A stretch of DNA of 36,048 bases from Symbiodinium natans (GCA_905221605.1 CAJNDS010001080.1:1-36048), one strand, 5' to 3'; positions 19,107 through 29,825 are shown, counted from the first letter of the stretch. Notes: generated from the sequence alone by a model not told the origin. Numbers and translations are program-made.

Positions 19107-19238
19107 TCAATCGTCGTAACTTTCGCCACTGCAAGTGGCTTCAGGGCTGCAGCACTGCAGGTCCTCACCCCTCGCGGTGACCGCCATGGCCACAAGGAGC
19201 CTCGTCAAAGTCAGAGCGTTGACTGCCATTGAACCCAT
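19107..19238 (-). CDS. Candidate first exon with signal peptide
   Basis: From ATG at 19238 (second ATG at 19229) the minus strand reads MGSMAVNALTLTRLLVAM and then AVTARGEDLQCC..., a good signal peptide (hydrophobic core NALTLTRLLVAMAV, small residues before a likely cut near TARG/ED). The frame stops at 19107, so a splice to the next exon is needed. A consensus-like donor AGGG|GTGAGG is at about 19168, and others lie further 3'. It sits about 100 bp upstream of the pro-region exon on the same strand, which makes one gene of 19238-17510 the simplest model. Confidence 0.5.
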   Translation of the reverse strand: MGSMAVNALTLTRLLVAMAVTARGEDLQCCSPEATCSGESYDD

Positions 19239-20110
19239 CCCACTAGCGCGGGACACTCGGCTTAAGAGGCAGAATGAGGCAGATACGCTCGGAACTCTGG
19301 AGCCGAAAAGGCTGTGCTTCAAGGAATGGCGCCAGAGCCCCAGGGAAACCGCGGAGCTGCAGTCGCTCTATATTGGGCAGTCTGTGCAGCACATCACCAC
19401 TCTGGGCAGACACGCGGCACACATGCCACCTACCAGGGCTACCTTAAGAAGCCCGGAGCCTGCCTTGCTTCTCCGCGATGGCCATGGCGTCCATGCGACA
19501 GCCTGCACTGCAAGGGTTTAGGCTGAATTGCTTAACCCTGTCGGGTTCCGGGGCTTCTGTTAAACACCCTGAGCTCTGAATTAACCGACAGGTATAAATT
19601 GCATCAAAACCTGGCACTGCGCTACCTGTGCTTGTGTCGTGTGCTGCACTCTGAGGCCCGCCCAGGAAAGTCCTTTCTTAAAACTATTCACGAATTCAAT
19701 ACCCAAATTCCCCAAAACTACTAGCCATATTTCTTTCATTCCAACATTCTGCAAAGATGGAATTTTGGAATGTGGAGCGGTGAAAGTACAAAAGTGGTCT
19801 TGAGCTTGGTCTTGGGGGGTTACCTACGTATCCGCCGGGGCCTGCAGTATCTTTGGTTCAAGCAATCTGCGCCCCTGTGGGTTTTGGCCTCAACGGACTC
19901 ATGGGTTCAGAGGAGTGACCCTCGGGGTTGAAAGCTTCGGCTTCAGGGTTACGCCGTGTAATGTGGTCGCTTGCGTGTTTTCAGTGCATCGTTCAGGAGG
20001 AAGGGCTGATAACGAAGCACCTGGTCGATCAAAGATGCTTGTAGTGGGAGTTGTGTTGTCTTACAGGGGCCTTTTGTGATGGATGCACTGTCGTCTTGCG
20101 GGAGCGAATG
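19239..20110. other. Upstream region of the minus-strand gene; no gene recognised
   Basis: Single-copy DNA. The plus-strand open frame at 19135-19521 overlaps the signal-peptide exon in antisense and has no recognisable features. The promoter and 5' end of the minus-strand gene should be here, but no TATA-like element or spliced-leader acceptor can be pinned down. Confidence 0.4.
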
Positions 20111-20271
20111 CTGAGGACGGCTCAAGGGCGAGCGCAGGCGCCCTTAAGCCGAAGTCACGACGTCTAAAATTACAAAATGAGTACACCCAATAAATACACT
20201 CATCAATAGCTGAGGACGCCTCAAGGGCGAGCGCAGGCGCCCTTTACGTGTAAACTACAAAACGAGTCGCT
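20111..20271 (+). repeat. 99-bp tandem duplication
   Basis: CTGAGGACGSCTCAAGGGCG recurs at 20111 and 20210, with the following GCGCAGGCGCCCTT and the ACTACAAAACGAGT / ATTACAAAATGAGT parts also repeated. The spacer includes CCCAATAAATACACTCA, which also occurs in the duplicons near 6266 and 15457. Confidence 0.8.
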
Positions 20272-21238
20272 TCCGAAAACTTTTGCTTTGGGGCCCTAAT
20301 ACAATGTGACTGCGCCGGGCCTGGCGGTAGCCATTGATATACTGAAGTATACATATGCATGTAAATAAAAACTCATATATACACATGTATGTTGAGCGGC
20401 CGTAGTTATGTACTGTACTTACGGTACCTAAGTAGTCCCAAATTCAGCTCCTGTAGGGTGCTTTTGCATTGCGCAGGGTCTGGCTGAGGGTTCCTCGCTT
20501 CCTGAGCCCCTTGACCCCAGACCCCGAGTCCCCAGTCCCTGTACCAGCTGAGCAGGAACCCGGAACTCATCCGGGAGCCCAGCGCGAACCAGCTGCTGCT
20601 GCCGCCTCTTAAACCCCAAACTCTGAACCCTAAACCCCAAATCCCGGCTATAGGGCACGTGCTGCAGGATTTTTCGGGTTTATGTAGGGTTTATAGGTTC
20701 TAGGGTTTAGGTTGTGTGGAAGGGCTTGAAGGCTTCAGGTTTGCGAAGCTGCTTCTTAGGTGATGCCGGGTGCTACCTGACGAATGATTGTTCGTATGTT
20801 CCGAACTCTAAACCTGAAACTTTACACCCTAAACCCTGAGCCCCAAGCTTGGGTATCCTCAAGCCTTGCAGGAACGCAACATCAATAAGCCGACCACCAA
20901 ATTACCCCGCCCCCCCCAAAAAAAAAAAAAAAAAACAACATTGAAAACTCCAAGGAAGCTGATGACCCAAGTACCCCCCCCCCCCCCCCCCCGGCAAGTT
21001 TTTGGTATTTAGTTGTTCCGTGTTTAGGGTTTAGGCTTCAGGGGGGACTGGGCCGGGTGTAGGATGCAGCAAGGAGCTCAACCAAAAGCAGCGAGTTTGG
21101 TTGTGCAGCTCCCAAATACCGAACCCAGATCACCCAGGGCATCGAGGACCACTGGAGCAACCCTCAAAACCCTAGCATCACCCTAAACCCTAACCGTCAA
21201 CCCGAAACCTTTTTGAGCAAGGATCCCTCAAGCTTCTA
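20272..21238. other. No gene recognised; low-complexity tracts
   Basis: Contains an AT-rich alternating stretch (20338-20395), a degenerate TTTAGGG word cluster near 20680-20715, a compound C7/A18 run at 20911-20935, a C run near 20974-20991 and scattered CCCTAAA words before 21200. Open frames here are short and telomere-derived. Confidence 0.5.
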
Positions 21239-21420
21239 CCCCCCCCCCCCCCCCCCCCCCCAAGGTAATCTCCTGGCTCCCTGCTTGCTCAGTGGCTGCG
21301 CGAAACCAAGATGTGGAGCTTCGGGAAGCATAGACCCTTCCTTTGCCCCCCAACACCTCAAACCCAAGCCCCACACACTCTCTCTACTCTCCACTTACCC
21401 CCCCCCCCCCCCCCCCCCCC
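21239..21420. repeat. Two runs of 23 C flanking the start of segment B copy 2
   Basis: C runs lie at 21239-21261 and 21398-21420. The second replaces the short, interrupted GCCCCGCCC of copy 1 (about 7324-7332), as the 16145 run replaces C-rich text of copy 1. Runs like these arise or expand repeatedly in this locus. Confidence 0.85.
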
Positions 21421-23282
21421 TAAACTCCGAACCCCAAAACCCAAAACCCAAAACCCTGAACTCTGAAAACTCTGAACCCTAATCCGGCGACTCCAGAAGC
21501 CAACGGATCTAGAAACCCTTAAACCCTTCGACCCCGAAGATTCGGGTTTAAGGTGTGTTTAGGGTTTAGGGCTTAGGGTTTAGGGTTTAGGGTTTAGGGT
21601 GTAGGGTAGAGCCCTGAAAGAAGTCCCCCAACGTCCCACCTGGCCCTCGCCCACAGTTGAGGCGCGCAGCGCCTACCACAGACATGTGACTGTGTTAGCC
21701 CCTCTAAACTACAAACTCAAAAAGAAGCACTTGCCCTCTGAAGTTTCTGTGATAATTGGGTGGTGATGTTCATTGGGGAGCGCCTACTCGATCCCAATCA
21801 AAGCTCTGAAACAACACCATGAGGCTATGAGACCAGAAGCAGGCTTCGCATGTCAGGATGTGCCAGGCCTTCTTGAGCCGAAGGTTCTCGACCGGAAGCG
21901 CCCAGACGCGATGGAATGTTCAGGCTTCAGGGTTTAGGGGCGCGTTTCGAGTTTTTTCAGGCAGGGCTAAAGTTGTGAAAGGCTTGGCAAGGTGATGTTT
22001 AGGGTTGCTTTGGCATGTTTAGGGTTTATGCTCGTGGGTTGTTACGGGGCCTCAGTGGGTTCAGGGTCTTAGGGCTTTAGGGCTGCTCGGGTTTTAGGGT
22101 TGAAGTGTTTTGGTTTAAGCAATTGACCCCAGGGATCGTGGTTAAAGGTTATCCGGAAGCATTATGGTGGCTCGACTGATCCGATGATAGAGCCCAGCAT
22201 TGCACAGAGGGCCGAACCGGAGAGCAACTGGTTCTGTGTCATGCCAACTGCGACGCAAGGGATGTGAAATTCGCTCCGGCTTCTGGAAGGGTCTAGAACA
22301 AGCAGACCAGGATCTGGTTTCCTTGCCGTGGCTTTGTGCTAGATAAAGTTGATTACTAAGTTCGGGGACCAAGTGCCCTCTGTTCTTCGCTTTCTTGGGG
22401 CTCTTCTGTTCCTTGCTTTCTGCTCCCCTATTGAATGCTGTAGTGCTCTCTGTTCTTTGCTTCCTGTTCCCCTGTTGCGGACCAGAGAATTCACTTCACT
22501 TAGGTGCGTTCTGACTTGCGCACCTCGGTTGAGGGAGAATCATAACCCCTCAGGATGATGGCTTCATAGCCTCCCCAAACAAAAATGTGCTGGTAACATA
22601 ATCGTGGCGCCAGAGCCTGCCCACAGTTCAGATGTTTCGGCAACCGAAAAATGTTTAGGGAACGTGTTTTACAGCCCCTAAATGAGATGTTGATCCTTGC
22701 GTGAGAACGCTTGTAGTCCCAGGAAGGGATATATTCTTATTTCTACAGTGCTCTGAAAGTACAGACCCTATAGTGGGGCACAAAAAACAAGCTTAGATTC
22801 TATGAAGTGGGGCACTAATCAGATCTAGACCCGCTGTCGTGGGACACAAAACAAATTTAGAGAGCCTATAAAGTGGGACCGTCTGACGCTTAGTTTCAGC
22901 ACGCCACAGCGCTTCAGTGCCAGCACTGGCAGAGGTTGCTTGTTGGAAAGGCGAGGTGACTGCCAAGTCAATTGCTAAACGGGGGAACTCTCGCCATGAA
23001 TGGGGGCGGATAGAAGGGGGAGCAACAATCAATGTGTCAGCAGGACGTTGCTGGGGATCGGGAAGGAGGCCTATGGGTTCCAGAGCTGGTCGCAAGCCAG
23101 CCATAATTGCACATCGAGATACCGTATTACGAACCTCAAGGATGCACTTTTCGGCGTGGTCGATGGCAGCTGAGCTTGGAAGTGACGCTGCGTCCAACTC
23201 ACTGGCCTGAGCAGCGGTGGATTTGTTGACGAAGCCCGCTCTCCTACATGCTACATGCCCTGGACTGCATATTGTTCTTGGT
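21265..23282. repeat. Segmental duplication, segment B, copy 2
   Basis: Direct repeat of 7195-9290. It includes the TTTAGGG array (21550-21605) and the 32-bp tandem array (22766-22880). It is separated from segment A copy 2 by the gene-bearing segment, whereas A and B are contiguous in copy 1. Confidence 0.92.
22793..23260 (-). pseudogene. Open minus-strand frame in segment B copy 2, unknown protein or relic
   Basis: An open frame of about 155 codons without an ATG start (HVACRRAGFVNKSTAAQASE..., later DHAEKCILEVRNTVSRC and LRPALEPIG). Composition of the first half resembles a protein. The counterpart at 9033-9290 is frame-shifted and differs at many residues, and the last third of this frame runs through the 32-bp tandem array, so a working gene is unlikely as drawn. 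It may be a relic exon. No family recognised. Confidence 0.3.
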
Positions 23283-23574
23283 TCAGGTTACTAGAATATT
23301 CAGTATTGTTGAACACTGCCTAAACATCAACTGTTCAATTTGAAGATTGCCTAGTGGGAGCGGTTCACGGCTGCCTTCTTTTGCTAAGTTCACATCTGGA
23401 CTTGGCGCGGTATTCTACAGCAGATCCGCCCATCTTTAGAGCTGCACGTGTCTGGAGCAGTGGGGTGAGGAAATCCCAATCCACGCCATGAAAACCTTGA
23501 ACCCTCAACTACAAAGGGTTCAAGTAAGAGGTAGGGGAAACCAAGCAATTATTTTACTTCGAACGTCCCCACCT
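23283..23574. other. No gene recognised
   Basis: Unique sequence right of the duplicon end. AT-richer than its surroundings, no coding or repeat signal seen. Confidence 0.4.
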
Positions 23575-23808
23575 TCAGGGAGTCTTGGGTTGGGCACTCC
23601 ACGGAGTCTCTGGGGTTGGGCACTCCAGGAGCCTCTGGGGTTGGGCATTTCAGGGAGTCTCTGGCAAGGTGCACTCCAGGGAGTCTCTGGGGTTGGGCCC
23701 AGGGATTCTCTGGGGAGGGAGTCTTTGGGGTTGGGCACTCGAGATCTGGGGTTGGGCAGTCCAGGAAGTCTCTCCAGGGAGTCTCTGGCACTCCAAAGAG
23801 TCTCGGGC
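23575..23808 (+). repeat. ~33-bp minisatellite (GGAGTCTCTGGGGTTGGGCA)
   Basis: About seven imperfect units of GGAGTCTCTGGGGTTGGGCACTCCA type, with partial units near the right end. It keeps long open frames on both strands (Gly/Ser/Leu/Trp repeats), which follow from unit lengths close to multiples of three and need not mean a protein. Confidence 0.85.
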
Positions 23809-24299
23809 GCGAGGAGAAGAGTTCCAGGTCCAACACTGTCTTGGAATCATTCGGCCAAGACACGCTTTGGGTTTTAAGTTATTCGGGTTACTGGGGTTAT
23901 TAGGGGCACTGATTGGAGTTAGTATGAGGGTTAGAAGAATGTTTTGGCTCCAGGTCCACGCAGGGTTTGGGAGCTGCCCGACGACCAGTCGCGCCCGGAC
24001 ATGACAGTGATGTCAGGTCTTCGTGCTATCTCCTCTCAAACCTGAACCCTAAAGTCCTTCAAGTCTAAACCCTACAAGTGGGAAGCACAGATTTCTGGGT
24101 GGAGGACTCCTTCCGCCTGGATGCAACCCAAAGCCTACGACCACGCTCGTTTTCGTGCGTAGCTATCTCTTCGGAGGGCCAGGGTCCGTGGTGTCTAAGC
24201 CTGCGCCTGCTCGAGGTCACAGGCAGTACCCGGAAAAACTGCAATGGGAAGGTTGAGTTGAAAAGGTGCCTGAGTACTTAAACAAATCCTTGAGTCTAT
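23809..24299. other. No gene established; weak plus-strand open frame
   Basis: A plus-strand frame of 67 codons at 24078-24281 (VEDSFRLDATQSLRPRSF...) starts at GTG and has no recognised domain. Degenerate CCCTAAA words occur at 24040-24075. Confidence 0.35.
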
Positions 24300-25175
24300 C
24301 CCTAAGGCTTAACGGTGGGGGCGGCGGGGGGCCCAAATCCTAAAGAGGAGAGCCCCTAAATCCGAAAAAAAACATTCCCTTACTTTTACTCCCTAAATCC
24401 TATTGCTTAAGCCGTAAAGAGGGGGGTCCTTACTGTAAATCTTAAAACCGAGACTATCCTTCTACATCATTACATCATAAACAACGAACCTTACTCAGTA
24501 AATCTTATCGCTAAAGTCAAAAAAGAAGGATCCCTTAATCTTATTCCCTTCAATTTTACTCCCTAAATCCTATTGCCTCAGCCCTAAAGAGGGGTGTGGT
24601 CTTAAATCCTAAAGATGAGAGCCCCAAGATCCTAAAGAAAATACTATTCCCCAAAGCCTTTTCGCTAAAACCTGAAGCGCGGGCTCCCTAAGTTCCCCAA
24701 ATCTTTTATCCTTTAACCTTACTCACCAAATCCTGTTGCATAAACCACAAGGCTGGAGGTCCTTCATTCCTAAAGAGGAGAGCCTGCTAATTCCAAGAAA
24801 AAAAGCCTGTTCCCAAAATATGTTTTGCTATATCCTGGATCCCTAAACCGTATTCTCCCTTAACCCCAAATCTTGTTCAGGGGGGACGGGGGATCCCCCC
24901 CTAGCTCATACAAAAGCAACCTTGCTCAATAAATCTTTTCGCTAACCCTAAAGCTTTAGCGGATCAGATTTGCGCTCCGTATACTTCTAATAAAGACTTT
25001 TGAAATAGGATTTGGGGCCTAAGCTTTGGGATGCCCTCCCCCCACTTTAGCGCTTGGCCAATATGATTTAGCTTTTACTCTCCCTTTTAGTAATAAAACA
25101 AGCTCTTTCTCTTAAGCCATTAGGGTTTTGGGAAGAATCCTATTCCCTAAATCCTGTTCGCTAGGTCCTAAAGAG
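24300..25175. repeat. Decayed AT-rich array of CCTAAATC / CTAAAGAGGAG words
   Basis: Phrases such as CTAAATCCTATTGC, CCTAAAGAGG(A/G)G and ACTTTTACTCCC recur with irregular spacing over ~870 bp, without a clean period. It looks like an old tandem repeat, perhaps of telomere-like origin, now heavily mutated. No coding potential. Confidence 0.6.
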
Positions 25176-25224
25176 TTGGATCCCCTATGTGCTCAAGATT
25201 GAGCGAAAAAGATCTAAGCCTCTT

Positions 25225-25278
25225 GGGGGGTGGGGGGGGGTGGTGGGGGGGGGGTGGGGGTGGGGGGGTGGGGGGGGC
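25225..25278 (+). repeat. G-rich tract
   Basis: Runs of 5 to 10 G separated by single T. Strong G-quadruplex potential. Confidence 0.9.
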
Positions 25279-25332
25279 AAGGGCACTAAAAACTCTCCTC
25301 TTTAGGATTTACATAGGAACTTGGGGACTAAG

Positions 25333-25640
25333 GATCTTCGATCTTCAAAGCTGGGGCCGATTCAAAATTGAATCGGCCGATTCAAATTTGAATCGGCCCT
25401 CAAACCGAAGATTGAAGATTGAAGATTCTCAGAAACTCTTTCTGGGAATCTTCAATTTCAAATCTTCAAAGCTGGGGCCGATTCAAAATTGAATCGGCCG
25501 ATTCAATTTTGAACGGCCCTCACACGGAAGATTGAACATCGAAGATTCTCAGAAAGAGTTCCTGGGAATATTCAATCTTCAGTCTTCAGTTGGAGGGCCG
25601 ATTCAAAATTGAATCGGCCGATTCAAATTTGAATCGGCTC
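25333..25640. repeat. 120-bp foldback repeat, three units, GATTCAAATTTGAATC palindromes
   Basis: Units are aligned at GGCCGATTCAAAATTGAATC (25355, 25476, 25596), period 120-121 bp. Each holds two adjacent palindromes joined by CGGCCG and is followed by a hairpin of GAAGATTGAAGATT and its complement around the loop CTCAGAAACTCTTTCTGGG. A relative with changed arms is at 30060-30215. Confidence 0.9.
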
Positions 25641-25749
25641 AATGTGTGGAACTTGCCGCGGCCTGTTTACTCTTTAATCGGTCCACCTGTGGAACGTGCC
25701 ACGTATCACGATACAGTATCGGAAAAAAGTAAAAAATGGAAGGTTTTGG

Positions 25750-25787
25750 GAGGGGGGGGGGGGGTAGCATATATATATATATATATA
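25750..25787. repeat. G run next to (TA)n
   Basis: About 14 G are followed within a few bases by ten TA units. Similar composition to 725-810 in the opposite order. Confidence 0.85.
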
Positions 25788-25959
25788 GACACCACCAAAG
25801 CTGCTTTGGCAAAAGGGACACGGGGCCTCGGGGTTCAGGGTTTAGGTGCTGGGGGTTTCTAACACTTCCTTGCAAGCCACATCCGGCGCAAGAGGCGCCC
25901 CCAAGCCGTCGAGCATATCGCGCACCTCCTGGATTGTGCATGTGTGTGGTTGAGGGTTT

Positions 25960-26080
25960 AGGACCTGGACTCAGGGTTTAGGGTGCAGGGTTTAGGGTTA
26001 AGGGTTGCATGTGTGTGTGTGTGGGGTTTGCACATGTGTGTGTGTGTGGGGTTTGGGGTCTAGGGTTTAGGGTGCAGGGT
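25960..26080 (+). repeat. TTTAGGG words with duplicated (GT)n
   Basis: Scattered TTTAGGG words (25970-25998 and 26056-26078) with two GCA(C)ATGTGTGTGTGTG... stretches ending GGGGTTTG. Confidence 0.8.
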
Positions 26081-26960
26081 TTTGTCTGTTTCCTGGTGAT
26101 TCTTTGCAGCGGGTGGTAAAGCTGGGTGGCAGTGCCTGCGGCAGCGACCTTCCGAGCCAAGCAGAAGTCTTTGGAGATTGGGATTGCTTTACATGAAGGT
26201 TCCCTTCTAGGTAGCCTCTTTGATAATCCTAGTTGCTGAGTACACTGGCCCAAAAAAGGTTAACCTTTCAATCATGGTCGGATTCTATATACCCCAAAAG
26301 GTTCAAGGTTTCCTACTCAGCCACTAAGTAACAAGCCGGCTATGTAAAACGGTTAAGAGGCCGGGTAACCCGAGGCATGGAAGAGCCAGGTATTTACCGA
26401 GAGTGACGAACTGGTGCATCCTTGTAGGCAGAAGGCATACTTCTAGGTACCCCTGTTATTCCCTCAAATGCTATAATCCTTACTATGGGAGCCCCCCAAA
26501 AAGGGTACCCCTATTTTCGGAAACCCCCATATGTATATGGACTTTTTTAGACGCACATCTCTGCCACCGCACGCAGCAACGCACAAATGAGTGCCCAAAA
26601 ACTTTGAAATTCTATTGGCTGACGTATTGGCATCCGTATCCCAAACACCTCTACTGCGAAACCTCATTTCAGACCCCAAACCCTAGTTCTAAACCCGAAA
26701 CGCTAAACCCTGAACCCTAAAAACCATAAAAGCTTTAAATCCTAAACCCCAAACCCTAAACCATAAGCCCTGGAACCCTAAATCCTAAAACCCCAAAACC
26801 CCCAAAACCCCAAGCATTTGCCTCCGCGCCCGAGCGCAGGCTGGGTGGCAGCGCTTCCATGCGGAAGCGCTGCACCTTGCGGCCTCTTGCTTGCAGAGTG
26901 TAGGGTCTAGCTCTAAATCCTACACCCTAAACCCTAAGCCCTAAACCTAAGCCCTGAACT
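26081..26960. other. No gene; short dispersed repeat and degenerate CCCTAAA words
   Basis: 26486-26535 is a short relative of the MITE-like repeat at 5185. About 26675-26815 and 26915-26960 are degenerate CCCTAAA tracts. Around 26840-26870 there is an inverted repeat, GGCAGCGCTTCCATGCGGAA with GCGCTGC following. No coding signal. Confidence 0.5.
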
Positions 26961-28740
26961 TAAAACCTTACAAGGTCTGGAAATCGCGACCGACATTCAC
27001 AGGCCCTATTAACCCAAAACCGGCTCAGTGTGTAATATCGCAGTATGCGGGGCTTGCAGCGGTGTGAGTACCTAAACACCGTTTGTTGAAATCAACACGA
27101 ACCCAGTAATGCAGGTATACTTAGTTTTCTTAAGGGTATATAGGTTACTCTTCAGGTAGAGTTCTAGGTAGATTTAGGGGTGCGAGCCTGTCGTCTACAG
27201 GGGATGGCCAGCGAAGAGATCATTCTCTGGCAGGGGGGGGGGGGGGGCTTGCCAGAATAAATCAATGGATGCGTGTTGTTCCTGGCGAGAGACCCTGAAC
27301 CTGACAAAGCAACGAAGCTATCAACCTGGAACGCAGAATAGTCCGACAAGCTGCGCTTGCTTTCTCGAAAGCTGGTGATGAAGTTGTCTCTGCAGGGACA
27401 GTGCTGGGCAAGCTGAATGTTAGGTGACGGGGCCGTTGCATAGTACTAAACCCTAAAAACCTTAAAAAACCCTAAAACACCCCCAAAAGCCCTAAAAACC
27501 TTAAACTCTAAACCCTAAACAAGCTGACAGCACTCTGCTGACCATGAAGGCTGGGTTCAGAAATTACCTCTGGAGCCACTTGGTGCAGTACAACAGAGTA
27601 AACGTGTTGCCATTGATTGAACTATGTTTACATAAAAAAGACCTGAACAGTATACTAGAGTAACCTATATGCCTTCAGCAAGGGACATTCTGAGAGGGTA
27701 CGTGTTGCTCCAGGCAAAGTCCCCAATGAGTACAATGTCCTAAGCCCTAAACCCTTCGCCTTTCTTAAACAAGGTTACTCTCGTTAGGGCGGGCTTTGAA
27801 CGGCTATGAGCAGAGTTTGTGGAGATAGACCCGCTGATAACTACCTGGTCTCGTCGCTTTGGATTCTTGCGGTGGAGGCGATGCGGCTTCCAGAAGAACC
27901 GGGCTTTTCAGAACCACCGAAACTACGTCACGTTGTATTCAGAAAGAAAAGGCTGAACACTGAAAGCTCTGCAGCCCAACAGTGCTCAAGTCACAAGCCG
28001 AACGCTCCAAGCTCTGGAGCCCAACAGCACTGAAGTCTTTACAAGAAGCCGAACACCCTTGAAGCCACCTCCCTCCACGGAAACGTAAAACACCCCACGC
28101 CAGTGGCGACCTTATTCTCGGCAGCCCAGTAAGCATTTCATAATAAGGGTACTATCTGCTTTTTTTTAGGGAGGGGGGGGGGGGTGGCTACTTTTTAAGG
28201 GAACCTTGAACTCAAAAGGAACAGGTATCACTGGGCTACAAAGTTCATACTGCGTGAGACTGATGATTGAGGAGTGAAGGTCTTGGGTTCGGGCGTGCCC
28301 TGACCCCTCACATCTGGTAACATGGACTATCGTATCGGGTCTGGGCTGTAAGTCATATGCGGCAACACAGGTCTTCGCCCTTTCAATATCCGAAGGCTCT
28401 ATGGGCTCCGCATTGAAACCCTTGGGCCAATGACCACCTACATGAGGCTTTCGGGGGCATTTTAGGCATGACGGGAACTCTCAGTTTGATATTTGTCTGC
28501 CACTGCTGCCGCTGGTGCTGCTACTGCTTGTGAGATGAAGGCGTTCCCATCCAGCTCTGGCGTATCGACACCCTCAAGCTCTTAAGGTGTAGTTAGGCCG
28601 TGCCGTCCCCGTACCTCAAGCATTGTGCTGTAGGTTGGCAGTCAAGCCTCATCAACACCCTCAACCCCCAAGCCCTAAATCCTAAGCCCCTCAACCCTAA
28701 GCCCCAAGCCCCCAGCCCTAAGGGGCAGGGGCGGGACCAC
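26961..28740. other. Mostly unique sequence; no gene established
   Basis: A plus-strand frame at 27806-28033 (75 codons, ATG, ...RVCGDRPADNYLVSSLWILA) could be a fragment of a protein, but its 3' part is an imperfect tandem repeat (AAGCTCTGSAGCCCAACAG twice), so it is not convincing. A G run lies at 27233-27246. Degenerate CCCTAAA words occur at 27447-27520 and 28650-28720. Confidence 0.4.
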
Positions 28741-28744
28741 CCCC

Positions 28745-28745
<1 letters not shown>

Positions 28746-28795
<50 letters not shown>
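28746..28795. repeat. Run of 50 C
   Basis: Fifty uninterrupted C, the longest homopolymer in the window. The true length is uncertain, because such runs are error-prone in sequencing. Confidence 0.9.
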
Positions 28796-28797
<2 letters not shown>

Positions 28798-28902
28798 GCT
28801 CTCTCCTAACCCTGAAGAAAACTCTTGCACTGGGAAAGGGTTGGCGTTATATACAGACATATACTACAGTGTACATCAGTAAGTCTTGCCTTTTTTGGTA
28901 TG

Positions 28903-28942
28903 TTTTTTTTTTTTTTTTTTTTTGGGGGGGGGTGGGGGGGGG
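28903..28942. repeat. Compound T-run/G-run
   Basis: T21 followed by G9, T and G9. This is the reverse-strand form of the C-then-A composites at 4620, 13976, 20911 and 33149. Confidence 0.9.
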
Positions 28943-29474
28943 CTTACCATACACGCTACCCCCACCCCCGCCCCACAACTAGGTTTCGTATACTTTTCGT
29001 AGTAAGGATGTGATACCAGTTGCTTCGGACGAGTATCATGTAATTAGTACCCTCTGTGCTTGTGAATTTTGCGGATAATTTGAAAATAAGCATTATCTTT
29101 GAGAAATGAAAACCATGTTAAGAGACCTGTGAGAAACATTGAGAATGAAAAGCAAGATACTTGCGAGCAACAGCAGCCAGCAGCGTGTTGAAAGGTCCCA
29201 GGAAGTAGTGACAGGATATTTGCTCACAGTACTCTAGCGTTCCGGGGATTACAGCACATGATGTTGAATTTTCGAATCACCCTATGCACTTGAATCCTCC
29301 CAGTCTTGTGGTACAAGGCTTACCATCCTTCCTTCCCCATTATTTGTATTTGATTTTCAATACACATACCCTATATACATACATGATGTGGATACTTAAT
29401 TCTAGTTTCTCTTTGCATTTCCACAGGAGGCAAGCACTACAAACATAGGTCATGACATCTGCGTACTTCTATGT
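28943..29474. other. Unique AT-richer sequence, no gene
   Basis: No telomeric words, no open frame of interest, no repeat seen. One of the few plain stretches of the window. Confidence 0.45.
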
Positions 29475-29775
29475 GATTTAAGGTTTAGGGATTTGAGCCT
29501 CAAGCCCTATAAGGTTATAAAGTTGTAGTCCTATAGGCAATGCCTGAACCTTAAACCCTTAAGGTTTAAACTCTATGGGTGTAGGTTCTATGGGTTTAGG
29601 TTAAAGTTTGAAGGTTGTGGGTTGCCGGCTTAGGTTTACATGCCGAGATCTTAAACCCTCAGCCTGAAAACTTAACTCTATAGGTTTGAAGGTTAAGGGT
29701 TGGGCTTAATTGCGTAACCATGTAGGGTTTCGGGGCTCCTCTTTAAACCCTGAACCCTTAACCGATAGGCTTTTA
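29475..29775. repeat. Heavily degenerate telomeric words in both orientations
   Basis: AGGTTTAGGGATTTG, AACCTTAAACCCTTAAGG, GGTTTAGGTTAAAG and similar phrases alternate on both strands, giving several small inverted repeats. Confidence 0.6.
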
Positions 29776-29825
29776 GAGAATATGCCTGAAATAAAACAGG
29801 CAGCGCAGCGGAGTGGAGGGGAGGA

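Noticed and set aside
19135-19521. 128-codon plus-strand open frame
   Set aside because: Antisense to the signal-peptide exon, no domain, no supporting context.
23488-24004. Gly/Ser/Leu/Trp repeat protein frames on both strands
   Set aside because: All follow the 33-bp minisatellite; open in several frames at once because units are near multiples of three.
28600-28860. Poly-proline and poly-glycine open frames
   Set aside because: They are translations of the 50-base C run and the telomeric words next to it (LNPKP-type phrases).
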